A stretch of 64,000 nt of DNA from Xestospongia muta (taxonomy: Eukaryota; Porifera; Demospongiae; Haplosclerida; Petrosiidae), in the NCBI GenBank assembly GCA_963693285.1, contig OY848922.1, positions 3,150,923 through 3,214,922 on the forward strand, given 5' to 3'. The notes beneath the pieces were generated by a model. The model was not told the DNA's origin. It ran no database searches and saw only the letters and a list, made by a program, of their open reading frames with translations. Of this stretch, positions 10,471 to 24,093 are shown one piece after another. The position numbers and the translations under genes are program-made. The first letter of the stretch is position 1, and every line of letters begins with the position of its first letter.

Positions 10471-11510
10471 ATGAAGAAGATATGTAATGCATTCTAACAA
10501 TAGAAAACAATGTGTAACTATGACATCTAGGCCATAACAGTCAATACATAATAACATACATCACCAAGCTAATGAATTATTTACCTTGATATGTCTTTAA
10601 TTTTGATAATGGGACAGAACGTTTCAGTACCCACCACTTCCTTCGTAAGTAATATTTAGATCGTGTACTAGATAGAGGTCACTTACTAACATTAGAGACT
10701 ATACTACTAACCTATCCCACCTAATGGCTAAACCTTCCCAATCTACTTCTTCATCTTCTGTCTCCTCATCCTTTGATAACTCTTCAATTAACCTCAAATC
10801 ATCAGCTGAAGACCAATGCTCCTCCCCTCCTTGTTGTTTCCGTGACAACATGAGCACCCTATAAACTATTAAATAGTTACTAAAGTAATATTTCTCTGAC
10901 CATTTTTGTCGACACTGGATGGCAGATCTTGATCCCACTTTCTCTGATATCATGTCCCATGTCACTGTTGAAGGTAACATGCCAACTGCTCCTTGCCAGT
11001 CCCCACAATACTCCTGTATAGCATCACAAAGTTTGTCATGTTCCTCTTTTGACCATTCCCCCCCTACAACATAGCCTGCTATAAACATACAAAAAATTAC
11101 ACCAACCTCTTGTTCTCTGTCTACTTTTAATGAGATTGTGAGTCTTGTGATGATGATCCAACACCACATGATAATGAAATTTGTGCTTCTTCTTTTTGGA
11201 TAATTTATCACTGCTACTTTCAGCATCAGCCGATGTCTCTATAGTCTGTACATTATCTTTAATTTGTTGCCTTTTGTGTTTGTGTTTTTTCTTTTGTTTG
11301 GATTTAATATCAATGTCCTCACACCCTCTAGGAGTACATCCATCTTCTTGATCATAATCTAGTTTAATTTTTTTACTTGGCACGTCATTACAAGAAGGAT
11401 CAAGACCACTTCTTCTCCCATGTTCACCTTCAGAGAATGACAACACAAGGTCGCGCATTGACCTAGTCTCGTCTGGGACGAGACTAACATTGACGTAGCC
11501 ACACCCACAA
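10471..11510 (-). pseudogene. Truncated chimeric second copy of the TTF1-like Myb gene
   Basis: The right part (10472-11136) copies 3034-3700, and the left part (11137-11430) copies the start of exon 1 (4813-5107). A 1112-bp deletion removes the rest of exon 1, exons 2-4 and part of exon 5. The join keeps frame: ..HHHKTH runs into NLIKSRQRTRG, then the Myb exons GEWSKEEHDKL.. follow with their splice sites intact. The original ATG is out of frame after a 13-bp deletion, but an in-frame ATG lies upstream (MRDLVLSFSEGEHG). The last exon is cut after ECITYLL and runs into antisense INPP1 text before a stop. It could be a dead copy or an expressed short paralogue with one to two Myb repeats. Confidence 0.75.
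11465..11485. repeat. Perfect 9-bp palindrome with 3-base spacer between INPP1 and Myb copy
   Basis: AGTCTCGTC-TGG-GACGAGACT. It is absent from the otherwise matching sequence at 5150-5165 and is bracketed by cattgacctag and cattgacgtag, so it looks like a short insertion with a target repeat, 32 bp upstream of the INPP1 start codon. Confidence 0.75.
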
Positions 11511-11516
11511 CAGACT

Positions 11517-12852
11517 ATGGAAGTGTCTGCTGTGAGGCTTCTCACTGCACTCCTTTCTGCTACAGAGAAGGCAGCCACTTTAGCAAGACTGGTGCGTTCA
11601 GAGAAAGAGTTGTTTGATCTTCTGATTGAAGAAAAAGGAGATGAAACAAAAAATACGAAATTTCAGGTTGATTTTAAGACTTTAGCCGATGTTCTCATAC
11701 AAGAAATGGTTAGATATGACATTAGTTGCCAAGTGAGTTTGATACTTCAAATTGTGTTATTTTAATACTTAATATCTATTATTGAGTTAGTTTCCTAGGA
11801 TTCATGATAATATCTACGGAGAAGAGAGTAATAAATTTACTACTGTAGATGGCGAAACTATTACGTTAAAAATTGGTCCAACAAAACAAGACACAGCAAG
11901 TTTAATAGCTCGTGTTCTTGCTAGTCAAGATAAATCAGCTGAACTGTTAGCAGATGTTGTACATAGAGATATTAAGTATGAGCTATCACAAGAAATGAGA
12001 GAGAAGATGAAGAATGTACTTGTTGATGAGTCACGTCTAGGTATCTGGATAGATCCTATAGGTTTGTTCTTGTAAATAACACATTAAGAGTATACTGTTT
12101 ATTTGCTATAGATGGTACTAATGAATATGTACAAGGGACAGTGAGTTTTCCCGACAATGGGATCTATCCTTATGGAATCCACTGTGTTACTGTGTTGGTA
12201 GGAGTTTTTGATAGAGTGTCTGGGGAACCACTAATTGGAGTAATTAACCAACCATTCTGCCATCTGGGTGATGATGAGAAGTTATGGTATGGTAGATGTA
12301 TTTGGGGACTTGCTCTAGGTGACTGCAAACTATTTGACATACCATCATTACCATATACTAGAGGTATAGCACATGCTGACATAGAGAATATTGTACCTCT
12401 ACATTAACACATGCTTACATTTAGCTGTTTCATCCATTCACTCTGGCTGTTTGTTAACTATAGATTCAAATTCAACTAAAGTTTGTGTAATTGGGCAGAA
12501 AGAACAGAAGAGCATCATCGATAAACTTACATCCTCTGGATGGAGAGTTTGCCAAATAAGAGGATGTGGTTATAAACTACTCTGTGTAGTTGATAAAGTT
12601 GCAGATGCTTACATACTAAATCAACCATCCTCCTTTAAATGGGATACGTGTGGTCCTCAGGCAATATTAAAAGCTCTTGGAGGTAATGTTATCACTTTCG
12701 AGACAAAAAATGAGAAGAGGAGAGAATTAGTCTATCATCAACCTGATGAACCAGTAAAACTAGGAGGAGAATATTGGAGAAATGAAGGTGGTATCATTGC
12801 ATATATTTCACCAGTTATATGTCAATCACTTTGTGATGTGTTACAAAGTTAA
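11517..12852 (+). CDS. INPP1: Inositol polyphosphate 1-phosphatase
   Basis: Removes the 1-phosphate of Ins(1,4)P2 and Ins(1,3,4)P3 in cytosolic inositol recycling; Mg-dependent and Li-inhibited in the family. Four exons (11517-11732, 11791-12061, 12112-12363, 12425-12852) give 388 residues, close to the human length of 399. Family landmarks appear in order: LLIEEKGDETKNTKFQVDFK, LADVLIQEM, YGEESN (metal-site Glu), WIDPIDGTNEYVQG (DPxDGT metal motif, split by intron 2), GVINQPF and FKWDTCGPQAIL. The start ATG is the first in frame, 31 bp after the palindrome. It is divergent from a Myb-gene copy and ends 114 bp from the MFS gene stop (tail to tail). Confidence 0.95.
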
Positions 12853-12966
12853 AAATATTTGTACATTAATAGTATTATGTGACAAAGTCATTGTAATTAT
12901 AATACAAAACTACACATCGAATCATGTATCATGGATGATGATCCATATTATGATTGAGTCTCATTG

Positions 12967-14920
12967 TTAAATAGATGCAGTCAGTACTAAAGATCGTTTA
13001 ATGGATTCAACTGAAGAGACAGAAGCATCCACAGCTCCATAACACTGACGTTTAGCCAATCTACGTTGTATTTCTTGACTTTCTGTAAGCATATTTGTCA
13101 AATCTTCATCATCTCTTTGAATCAGAGGCTTATGTATAGGAGGCTTTGTGACTCTGTGCCGAGAGCGACACCGCCACACTAACGCCACTATAGTAAACAG
13201 AAGACCTGACAACAGATAAGTTCCAGGAAAGAGCACAACCAGTGCATGTTGTAATCCAATTGCTTTTTGTAAAGGAGGCAAGATGATATTCAAATTGCCT
13301 CCAATATTGTTGACAATAAATAAATAAAGAGCTAAACTAGCTGATGAGATATCTGTAGGAACCATCTCTATAGCAACAGCAATGCATACACCAAACCACA
13401 TCTCTCCTGTAATATAGGCAAAGAGAAGACAAAGAAATGCCCATGGTGGCCGAGAATAGAGTGTCCCAAATAAGAAAGGAGCTGACAAGAACTAGAGACA
13501 AGTAATCGGCTCTGTATTAGATATTTAACTTACTGAACAGATGATAAGCACTAACATGCGAGCTTTATGTCCCCATCTACGAACTAGTGCATCTGATATC
13601 CATCCTCCTACAAACACACCAACACTTCCACCTATTATTGGTATCCAACTGAGATATGTTCCTACACTTGTATCATCACAGTGTACTTGTCTAGAGTAAG
13701 ATATATATTAGTATGGTAGATCAATGACTATACCTACACAATGCAATAAAAACATTCCCATGTTAAGAAAGCGTATAATTTAAATCAATACAAACTGATA
13801 TAACCACATATTACCTGAAATAAGCCTTAGCATTGTAAGCCCATACTAATCCACCACCTTGACGAAGTCCGGCACCTATACATAGTAATAACAATGGTAA
13901 CTGTAAGTAGCTATATAACACTCGTTTAAAGAAGAAACACAAAGACACTTGCACCTAAAGACACAAGAGAATCATTTAGAATCCTTGTGATCAAATTACC
14001 TTCTGTGGTTTATCTTCCAGATCCACACCCAATCTGACAGGGTCTCTGATAGTTATCAATACAATTCCACTTATTATTGCTCCTGGGATACTTACAATCC
14101 AAAATACCCATCTCCAATTAAGTGCTTTGACAATAAAGTTACAAGCAAATGCTATGCTATACCCAATATAAACTGCCCAACTATAGAATCCTAGTGCAGC
14201 TCCTCTAGATTGCTGTAATAATAAAGACAAGTCATATCAAGACAAGATATTGTTTACCTCACTAAAATAGTCAGTTATAATACTACCAGCAAATGGAACA
14301 CATGCTGCTACACTATAAATGATAATTACTAATTAAGGAGTAGAACTTAATATTGACTCACAATATTCCTAGTCCAACACGTGCTAATAATAACTGCCAA
14401 TAGCTTTGAGCAAATCCAGAAGCACATGTAATAGTACTCCATATAAGGAGACACAAAGCTAAGAATGGAGCTCGTCTCATGTTACGGACAGTTGCAAGTA
14501 GACCCATTGGAATGGAAAAGAGAGCAAATGTGATGATAAATGCAGGACCAGCTAAGATCTGGTAATATATACTGGTTGCTGAATAATCCCAAGTGCATTG
14601 TTCATCTTGAATGCATCTATTATGAAAGCAAGTAGGTGTGGTTAATAAAACAAATGAAAAAGAATAGATGATGGCTCAATGGTTTGAGTTACTCACAAGG
14701 TTTGATTCAAATAATCAGTACAGTTAGTACTTCCACAATCACTATCATAACTTTGATTACGATAACAAGTCATATGACCAATCCGTAAATCATGTGACAC
14801 CTGGTAACTAGCTATCCCTAACACAAACCTATCGGTCTGACTAGTCATATAGACCATCATAAGGATGACCAGGACGTAAAGAGAATATGATCGACTCCAG
14901 GATTTGTCTGGTGACTTCAT
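12967..14920 (-). CDS. Major facilitator superfamily transporter, spinster-like
   Basis: Seven exons (14920-14697, 14616-14362, 14312-14258, 14212-14000, 13954-13815, 13690-13534, 13491-12967) join in frame to 522 residues with about twelve hydrophobic segments. Seen: a first membrane helix with MMVYMTSQTDRFVLG, an extracellular loop with N-glycosylation sequons (NQS, NCT, NQT) and several Cys, LLLARVGLGIL, the small-residue stretch QQSRGAALGFYSWAVYIGYS, LCIGAGLRQGGGLVWAY, and a cytoplasmic tail of about 85 residues ending SLVLTASI. The pattern is that of spinster (SPNS)-type or related MFS carriers; the substrate (sphingolipid, lysophospholipid or other organic solute) cannot be read from the sequence. 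Divergent from SWT1, only 114 bp between starts. Confidence 0.85.
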
Positions 14921-15034
14921 TTTCCTACTGGAGCAATGTAGCCACTCCTTTTTCTCTGCAATTATTTAACTAACCAATCAGATTAGCTGACTCACATGCT
15001 ACTTTTCAGTATCACGTGTTGATCAACAATAATT
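14921..15034. promoter_or_regulatory. Compact bidirectional promoter, MFS transporter / SWT1
   Basis: Only 114 bp between the two ATGs. A palindromic CACGTG E-box lies at 15013-15018. The same hexamer occurs just upstream of NELFB (61672-61677) and of the collagen (40081-40086). No TATA box is visible. Confidence 0.55.
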
Positions 15035-18000
15035 ATGGCGACAGGTAATCTCAAATTAGTAGCTGTTTACTTTTGTATTACCAGCTAATTGTTTAGGTGA
15101 TTTAGAAGAGGCTTCTGAAATGGAGACAGATATTATTTCGAGTACTAATCAAGTCATTGAAATGGATGTTGACCTCTCAGATGAACAGGCTATTATTGCT
15201 GAAGTATGACCTAATCTAAGTATAATTATTATCACATTATTTAATCTTTAAAAATAACAATCACCACACGCATACATACACATACTTATGAAATTGAAAT
15301 TAGTAAGCTAACACTGTACTAACATTCATTGTTTATTATCATAGCTTCATTCTTGTCGTCTCAATCTTCAAGTCACATTACCAACGTTAAATGATAAAGT
15401 AATCATCTGATAATAATATAATCATGTTTGTATCGTACTTGATAATAACAGGAGTTCTGTGGATTACCTGTTGAAACGTGTCATGTCAACTACTCAGTGA
15501 GTTAAACACCTAACACATCTTGTGTAATAGACACTTCTAGTATTTGTTTTTGAACCATCTAATGCTACTACATACACACACGCATGCAGATACACACGTG
15601 CACTCACCACACACACAGAGATGCGCACCCACACACACCGCACACACATACAAACACATGCACACCTCCACACCATACATACACACCTCCACATTTGTAT
15701 CCAATTTTCTTTTTATTCTATTAATGACAACTATTCAATACGTCAAATTGTGTTCTCTCAATTGAGGCCAATTTTAAAACATGAACAATTAAAAGCAAAG
15801 CAAAAAATAATTACCTGATTTCCTGCTTACAAAATAGTTGTTACATTTTTATAAAAGAATGGAAGGGATTTTTTGAAATGATGCTTTACTGTCAATGACT
15901 TCTAGCAAGTAAAATAATAACCATATTTCCAATTATTGTCACACACTGTAGGACTTCCTTTATCTTGTACTGGATACCAATGTACTTCTATCTCATTTAA
16001 AGTTTCTAAAAGAGCTGAAGGATCATTCTATAAAAGGTTAAAATATCTTCCCTATACATTGTGAGTACGATAGTTGTTATAGATATTGGTAAGCCAGTGT
16101 TAATAATACCTTGGATTGTCGTACAGGAACTAGATACATTAAAAGTGAAAAAATTATTTCACTTTTAAGATGTATTATAAGTTTATATTAGAGTTCTTCT
16201 GGCAGCATAGGTACTCAGTCACAGAATGCAACCCACTTCATTAATGATTGTCTCTCAGCTCATCACCCACGTGTTAGAGGTCAAACAATAGAAGAGGTAT
16301 TACATAGCTAGATAAATGACTTGATAATAAAGACTTTATTTTAGGTTAATACTGAATTAGATAATCTTGCTATTACTAATAATGATGATCGTATCCTCCA
16401 TTGTTGTTTAGTTTATCAACAAAAGATGAGACAACAAAGTCAGTGACAGTATATTTAGGTATGATGGCATTTGTTACTATAAATAGATGTAAATGGTCTG
16501 GTTGTGTTGTTTTCCAATGATACTATGCTTTGTGCTAAAGCTAAAATCAATAACATCATAGCTTGTAATAGAAAGGTTTGTGATTCATGTCGCCATGGTA
16601 ACAACATGTATCAAACAACATCATTCATTACTTGCAGACATTATTGACTGAATTAAAAAGTGTGTCTGGCAATCATGGTGTCATCTCATACACACAGACT
16701 CCAGGCAAGTTTAGTCACTACAATATAACATGTATAGTGCATTATTTCTTTGTTCTTAGAATATATACAGAAAGTTGGACAACAACTTCAAGTTGATGAT
16801 CAAATTAGACTAGTTAGTGTTTGTTTTAGTTATTAATTGACTTTCCTCGTTTAGTTAGATGACTGTCTCAGTCAGGCTGAAGGTCATACACGAGATGCTT
16901 TGTCAGTAATTATTGATCATGAGATGAGAGAGGTTTATGGTGACCTAAGGTACATGGTGAAGTGAACAAATGTAATAAACTTGGCTAGTTTGAAATTGTA
17001 TAAGTCATTTGGCTACTTGCATTTAACTAATCCTATTTTCCTATATCATATATTAAGCTATTATAATTGTGTGCCAAGTAACAGTTTCTAATAAAAGTAA
17101 TGATGTGTTAGTTAATTTGATTGTTGTATGTGGGTTAGTGCAATTGTCAGTTTAAGATATTTGTCTTCCTTCAAGTTATATCAACATGATTTGTGGGATG
17201 TTTACTTGTATCAATAGAAATTCTGACGTGCACATGCATGTTGAAAAATGATCCATTTTTGTCTTTGTCACTTCAGCACAGATATTATGTCTAGAAAACC
17301 TCCGTGGAATTTAGAAGATGCTGTTCATATGTTAGACAAGTTAGTTTGCAGTTATGTATGTACTGTAAACAACTTGTAAACATATAGTAGTAATTATAAC
17401 TCATTAGTGTGACATGATGTGCAGCTGTAATCATGCACTATTGTTTAAAATCTTGTTGCTATTTGAAATATGTGGATACTACTATGACAGAGTATAGTAA
17501 TGGTTCTCTCATTATCACTTGTATGTTGGTTGTAGACACTGGATAGCCGTATTTAGTTTCACTTTCTCTGGCTCTCATATCAAGATACGTAAACTAGTAG
17601 ACCAGCTACAAGATCATGTTCAACAGAGACTAAGTACACATACACACACTAATATATTAATATATGTATTTATTTATTTTTAGAGACATTGTCTCATTCC
17701 AGTGTTGTTACTTTCATTAGTAGTGCTCTAGGAATATTGGAACACTTCCGAAACAAACCTGAGTAATGTCCATTATCCTCATCTCTTAATTATAATTGTT
17801 AATTAATAGGGTGTGGTCTCGTGTATCTTTGTCAGTAGCTTCTTTAAAAGTTCTTTGTGATAAGGTTTCGTCTTCAAAGTCTCAAACTCCACAACCTGTA
17901 ACCACACCCACCTCTCAAGTAAGACCCATTTATTTACTGTATAATAAATAGTACATACATAGGCTTTACCTCCAGTAGTAACAACAAGTCCAGTTGCTCC

Positions 18001-18780
18001 ACCTACTCTACCACACCTATCTGTTACTTTACAGCAATTAATTAGTGAATGCCCACCAAATCCATTAAATCAAATATACTGGATATTTCAAATAATCAGA
18101 GAAAGTGTTGTCAATGGCATGTAAGTAATATCTGTTATCATATATCCTTTTCAATTCTGTTAATAGTATTGCTACCCAAACAGCTCTAACAAATGGTTTC
18201 TTTAACCGTCAGTCTGAGCTTCAGTTAATTGAACTATTAAAATATTTAGAGGAATTGATATTGACTTTAGAAGGGTAAATTTATTGTTTTTTTAATATTT
18301 TATATTTATGGTTCATTAGATTAGTCACACAGGGTTTGTTAATTCCAGTTATAAGGACTTTACATCAGTCATTACAGAATTATTTATCAGTAATAGTTGG
18401 TGTAACAATTCCTCTCACTCAAAATCAATTATGTGATCTTTGTCAATATGACGGCATCCTGTGAGTAAATTTTTTTCTAGTGTTGTACTACAAATGCATA
18501 TCTTTATTGCCTGGTAATTACGATTTGACATAAGTCACTGTTACAAGGATAATCCCATTTTATATTACAATATGTAGAGCTCTCATGTTTCTTATTTGTA
18601 CCAATGGCAGCTGGTTTGGAAAAAAGCCAATTGATGTACATGTACCGAGAAGAATGTTCAATTATTTTTATTTTTTGTGATTGTGCTTCCTTTAGGAATA
18701 CATTCCATGAAGCCCTCAGTTTTATGATGGATGGCCGATATCAGTTAGCATGTCTTTTACATCAAGCAACACAAACATGA
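15035..18780 (+). CDS. SWT1: SWT1-like PIN-domain RNA endoribonuclease
   Basis: About 20 exons, all phase-consistent, starting with a 10-bp coding exon (15035-15044) and ending 18696-18780. The PIN core is plain: YLVLDTNVLLSHLKFLKEL (15952-16036), PVLIIPWIVVQELDTLK (16083-16144), THFINDCL (16192-16296), TNNDDRILHCCL (16345-16438), GLVVLFSNDTMLCAKAK (16487-16575). Its acidic residues (D of DTN, E/D of QELD, DD of NDD, D of SND) make the metal site. A second conserved block follows: RKPPWNLEDAVHML then KHWIAVF. Yeast and human SWT1 cleave RNA at the nuclear pore as mRNP quality control; that role here is inferred. The intron after 16704 begins GCAAGT (GC-AG type). Confidence 0.9.
15568..15700. 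repeat. CA-rich microsatellite inside a SWT1 intron
   Basis: Interrupted (CA)n run; it produces spurious open frames on both strands. Lies in the intron 15497-15951. Confidence 0.85.
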
Positions 18781-21700
18781 TAAACATTTTACATTCATTC
18801 TTAATCTTTTGGTAAGTACTTCAATCACTGTTTCAATGAACAAAATTCACAGTATATTCTGTTGTACGTTTTGCATTAAAAACTCACAATTCATCTGGTG
18901 ATTTTATGTCATGTCACTTATTTCTCAGCTATATTTTAAAGAGCAATACTATCTTATGTTGTAGCTAATGCACATAGTTTGAAATCAGTATGTCAACAAA
19001 CAGATAACTAATGAACCACTTTGTGTCTGTCATATAAGGTAAATTCTCGGCCTATATCCAACAACAGAAGACAGAAGTATGCACTTATATACACTCTGTA
19101 ACAAAATGACACATACCAACATTAAAACTATTGAATGACTGCTTTTTTCAAATAGATCTGCTAACAGAATTAGTATATACATACTCTAGCCTTATTAGAT
19201 TTACTATAGTAAACACTATAGGCTACTCAGGGTAGTTATTAGTACAGTGATATTGCTTCAGTTGAAGCTACTTGTAAACCGCTAAATTAATAATTGACTG
19301 CCAGTTGTCTTCCTTAGTGTACTTAGTTGATATATTTATGTAGTAGTGGTCAATGTGTTAATTCGTATTTCTACCGCTAGACAGATAAATAAACCTCTTT
19401 ACAAACCACTGTCACCAGCACACTATGTGTTAAGATCACCACAAATTGTTAGTAATGAATGACTGAAATTATTGTTTATCTTTGTAGTGTAAACTAACAA
19501 ACATGGTACAGTATATCCTGTTTTAGCTGTCCTTAGTAATTATTTCAATCTAATTTTACTTTGAACTTAACATTATTGTTACCTGAAGTAATAATATTGT
19601 GTGAAAGATTTAACTGTGTCTGACAAAGGTTAAATGTGTGGAATGCAATACTTTTGACCTCAACATTTACTGTCATAAATTTAAGGAACGAAATGACTTA
19701 AAATGTAGAACTCAGGTAGTCTGAATAAAGAACAAGAGATTAAATAAAGGAAAATAAGAGACAGTTTAATAGATAGTACATCTTACAATTAAATAATGAA
19801 TAATGTGTTATGTTATCAAAGTCTTAGTATTATTATCTCCTTAACTGTACACTACACATGTTTGATTTAAAAGGAAAGAGGTTCGTGTAGGCTTGTCTAG
19901 ATGCTTTGCCTAACATTGTAAATAAATTCTCTCAAACTTTGAAGTTAACAGTGATTTCAGTGTTTATTTTTAATAAAGGAAATGTCTTAATTTCATCTCA
20001 CCTGTTAAAGTTATATTACAAATTTGTATTTAACTTTTCTTATCCTTTCGAGACTAAAATGAAGGGAGTGCCAACTGCCCACGTTTGTATGCTCCCAATA
20101 CAAATATCCCAGTCTCTGAAATCTGATAAATTCACAGCTGGAGTCTAACGGAAATACAACACTACTTCCGGCTTGTACTATAATTGATCTACAAGTTTAT
20201 TGACTATATATACTTCTAACAATTGTATATAACTTCTTATTTATCAGTAAGTATTTACGTGCATTGTTTTTAAAAAAATTAATGAGCAATTTCACCGTTC
20301 ACTTGTTACAGTTGTAGAATGCTGACAAGAGGTTAGAGACCAATTACTTATAACAACATTCACACATTCTCAACAAATTTTGTACTTCTTTGTAATAAAC
20401 AGGTCATGACTATCATACCCAATATAATGGGAATTATTTAAGAAGTTTTCTGGGGAATTCGTTTTAATCCATACCTTTCTAAAAACATCTTTATTCTTTT
20501 GACATAATAGTTAGTATATGATAATGATTGTGAAGTACAGTGACTTATGCATACCTTTTGAATTAGCACCTTGTACTTATGCCCGTTGTAATGTTTGAAA
20601 TCTAATGATGGCTCTAGTGACGTCTCAACTGTGATAATTCATGAACACTATTTGATCAACTAAATAATTAAATATAATTATTATGCTGTAATTCTTAGTG
20701 GAATGTTGAGGTTGGTTAGTTCCCTAGCATTCAATCTTCGCAGAATATGCCAAAGTTACTAGAAATACATATTGGAATGAACATTCTCTCTTTTAAATTT
20801 CATATTACATAGAAGTTAAGAAATATCATATTACATTGAAGTCAAGTCATAAGCCTTAATTTACAAAGAATAGCTACATTCATGATCAATTATGTCATGT
20901 AAATTCCCATAAGACATAATATTATAGATATAAACACTTGTAATATATTACATTGCTACATTTATATAAATTATTCAAATCATTCTAAAGTCATCTAACG
21001 TAATGTTGCATGTGTAGTTGCCTAACACATGGTAGTATCAAAAGGTCTAATTGACCTTACTTATTACCAATAGACCAACTATAATAATTTGTGTACTCTA
21101 TCAATACATATGAGCACAAACTTGTGAACTTAATGAAACCATGCTTATTAATTAATTGAATAAATAATAGTTTTGTTTTCTTTAGGAGAAAGTCATTTTA
21201 GTTAGTATAATAATATTATTACAGTGTGATGTCATTGACTAACAAAAACTGTTCCCCATCCCACCTAGCAACCAACACACCTTATTATGATTATGGTATA
21301 TTGATGATTAATACATTACATAGTCTAATGTGTGATGTAATAGCAATGATTGTGTCTGCTAGTAATTAGTCCATTTAAACTAAATAAATGTTATATAAAT
21401 TGGGATCTAATATAATATATTGATATTGTAGTTCGTAGATTTATTTAGTGAAGCAGTGATAAATTGTCTGTGACATCACAAACCTATTAGACAGTAACTG
21501 ATATGTCATGATCAAATAATGCCAGTAATAGGCAACATTCCATAAAATCTTGTAGTGATTAGACAGTACACTTATGTACACTTGTCTGAAGTACTCTTTA
21601 CTATTGTACTTTACATCAGTAACGGTCATGTGAACAGGCCACTCCTATTTACATATACCACCTGCATGTTTGTACATGTACTTGTACACAGGTGCAAGAT

Positions 21701-24093
21701 GTTAAGACACTTATTACATGATGCAAGATCAACTCTTACTTGATACAGGAAACAAGAAGCCTTACATACTATTGGTCCACTATGAGTACATAAACTTTAA
21801 GACTATCATTGAAATATCAAAGTTGGTATTGTACATTTACTATATTTTACATATATTGTATAGTTCAGCTAAGTAAATATTATGAGGTCATAATTATAGT
21901 TCAATATGAGTGAACATGTGATTACCATTGCTATGTGACTAATGTAGTGTAGGGTAGGCATTGGTGGATGGCTCAAGTTATCCTGATAATGTGAGACAGT
22001 TCTCAGTCTTCAACTCATTCCCATGTATTGTGAATAGAACATTGTACACTAATTTAATCATTGTTTAATAAAATTGAGCTAGGGAATGGAATGTTAAAGA
22101 TATGAAATAAACATTCTTATTGAAACATCACCAAGACAACATTTTTACTGTAAGTAAACAACCTGTACACTAAAGAAACATCCTCAGGATATACAACTTT
22201 CCCTGTAAGCTTATTCTGGCATTACTAGATACTTCTACTTCCTTATATCTCACATATTCTCATTTTGGAATAATTTTAGTTGGCAGTGGATCATTATAAA
22301 TAACTTATAAAATAAGATTTTTTAATTTCACTTGTAATATTTATTAATTTTGTTTTGTCATTGTCTGCATGTATTAAGTCTTGAAGAAGCAGGATGTGAG
22401 AGTTATTCAAACCTCCTAGATTATTGGATGACAAATATTTAATAGGAAAAATGATGGTAAATGTTACTTAGAGATGGTAGTATCTACATCTTATTCCCTT
22501 ATATCCAAACTGTTTAGTATTTGTGTGTAAGTGACAAGTGTAGAGTTAAACAGTTTTATGTCTTACCATTTATTAGTACACAATAATTAGTAGAGGTTAC
22601 TATACTAAACATTACACAGGGGAATCCTACATGGTCGCATCCTCTTTGATAGTTCTGAGAAAGGTGTAGACACATATTCATAATCCATTTAATGTTACCT
22701 GTTTATTTGTACAAAACTGATTATTATAAATTTATAACCATGAAAGTCATAAATTAGCATAGATAGCTATGATTTCCTCATACCACTACATCTTTATGAT
22801 AGTTATGAAGACTACCTGTTTGATTGAAGCAGTACTATTTATAGTTTCCATGACTATTATTAATATAATCTCATGTGTGTTTGTTTGACACACAATACCT
22901 GGTTTGGCTAACAGAATTGGCTTAGCTCACTTAGTCACATCTGTTTATTGAGTCTAGCTCTCTCAATATTGCTACCATGTTGATGACCATTTGCCTTTTG
23001 GAGTGGACTTCAAATAGTTAATTGAATAGTGTCTAGTTAAGATCTAATCAACTAGCCTCATTATATCATGTATGATGGTGTACTAACAACGTTAGTTAGG
23101 CTATCATATTTGTTTGTGCCAGGAAACCATTTCAGATATGGGATTCATTTTTTTGTATATATGACACATCTGCATACTTAGAATTATGTGATTGATATTT
23201 CATTTTAACAATGGTATTTATAATACTCATACCATTGTATCACCATTACAAGGCTCACCTCATTAGTTTCTAGCTACTTCGAGACAAATACATTGTATAT
23301 TACTATGAATAATATTGGTCAGACCACCATGACATAGATTTATGCGTCATAGTTGACATCGTATGGTTACTAATGTTTATATAACTCGTCATGCACTGAT
23401 AAATAATTTACTTTATTAGTTGACTATTCATGTAGACATAACAGTCAATAGCTTCAGGCAGAGATAAAGGGAGTAATAATAAATCTATTGTGAATGTATA
23501 ACTTAACACTTCTTTGTTGTTAAGAGGTGGATTTTAATAATTTAATTTTGTTTGTGGTTACTATTAATTACATTTATTAATTTTTGTGATTTTAAAATCT
23601 TCAGATTTACTGTGTATTTTACATGCCAAGTCCAATGAAATATACGTTTTACACAAAATGAGAATTTTAAGTTGCACCATAATTTATAGTCTTTAAAATT
23701 GGTAATAGTAGAAGTAGGAACAATAATTTAATTTTGATTTATACTTTAATATTAAAGTTGGATCAATAACGATCATAATTATAATACAAAATGGTGACAC
23801 AAATTAATAATACATAAATAACGGAGATATAATACATGGACAAGTGACAAAGTGCAAATTAATAATTAAATAGAAAGTTCATATAAGGTCGAATGGTGGA
23901 TAGTTTCAATGGAGTATAGGACAGCCAATTGTAGCAGCTGGGAGGAATTAGAATCTGATGGTATTGCAGTCTAATAATTGTTTAGTTCTTCTCCCTTTGT
24001 CAATTATTATCTCTTCCATTTTAGCTCTGAGTGGTTTCGGCCCTAATTTTGTTGTTAGTCTAAACAGAGACTACACTGGTAATGCTAGTTCAT
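18781..24093. other. 5.3-kb intergenic stretch without recognisable genes
   Basis: AT-rich. Short open frames (for example 19906-20148, 21441-21629) lack splice context, codon bias or recognisable motifs. I see no tRNA, rRNA or long repeat. May hold regulatory DNA or non-coding RNA of SWT1 or the orphan gene. Confidence 0.6.

Noticed and set aside
15494..15818. Several open frames around 15.5-15.8 kb on both strands
   Set aside because: They come from a CA-rich microsatellite inside a SWT1 intron and contain only repeat-type translation.
16145..16191. Possible regulatory hairpin (gtgaaa..tttcac) at a SWT1 splice donor
   Set aside because: The stem is only six pairs in AT-rich sequence; expected by chance.
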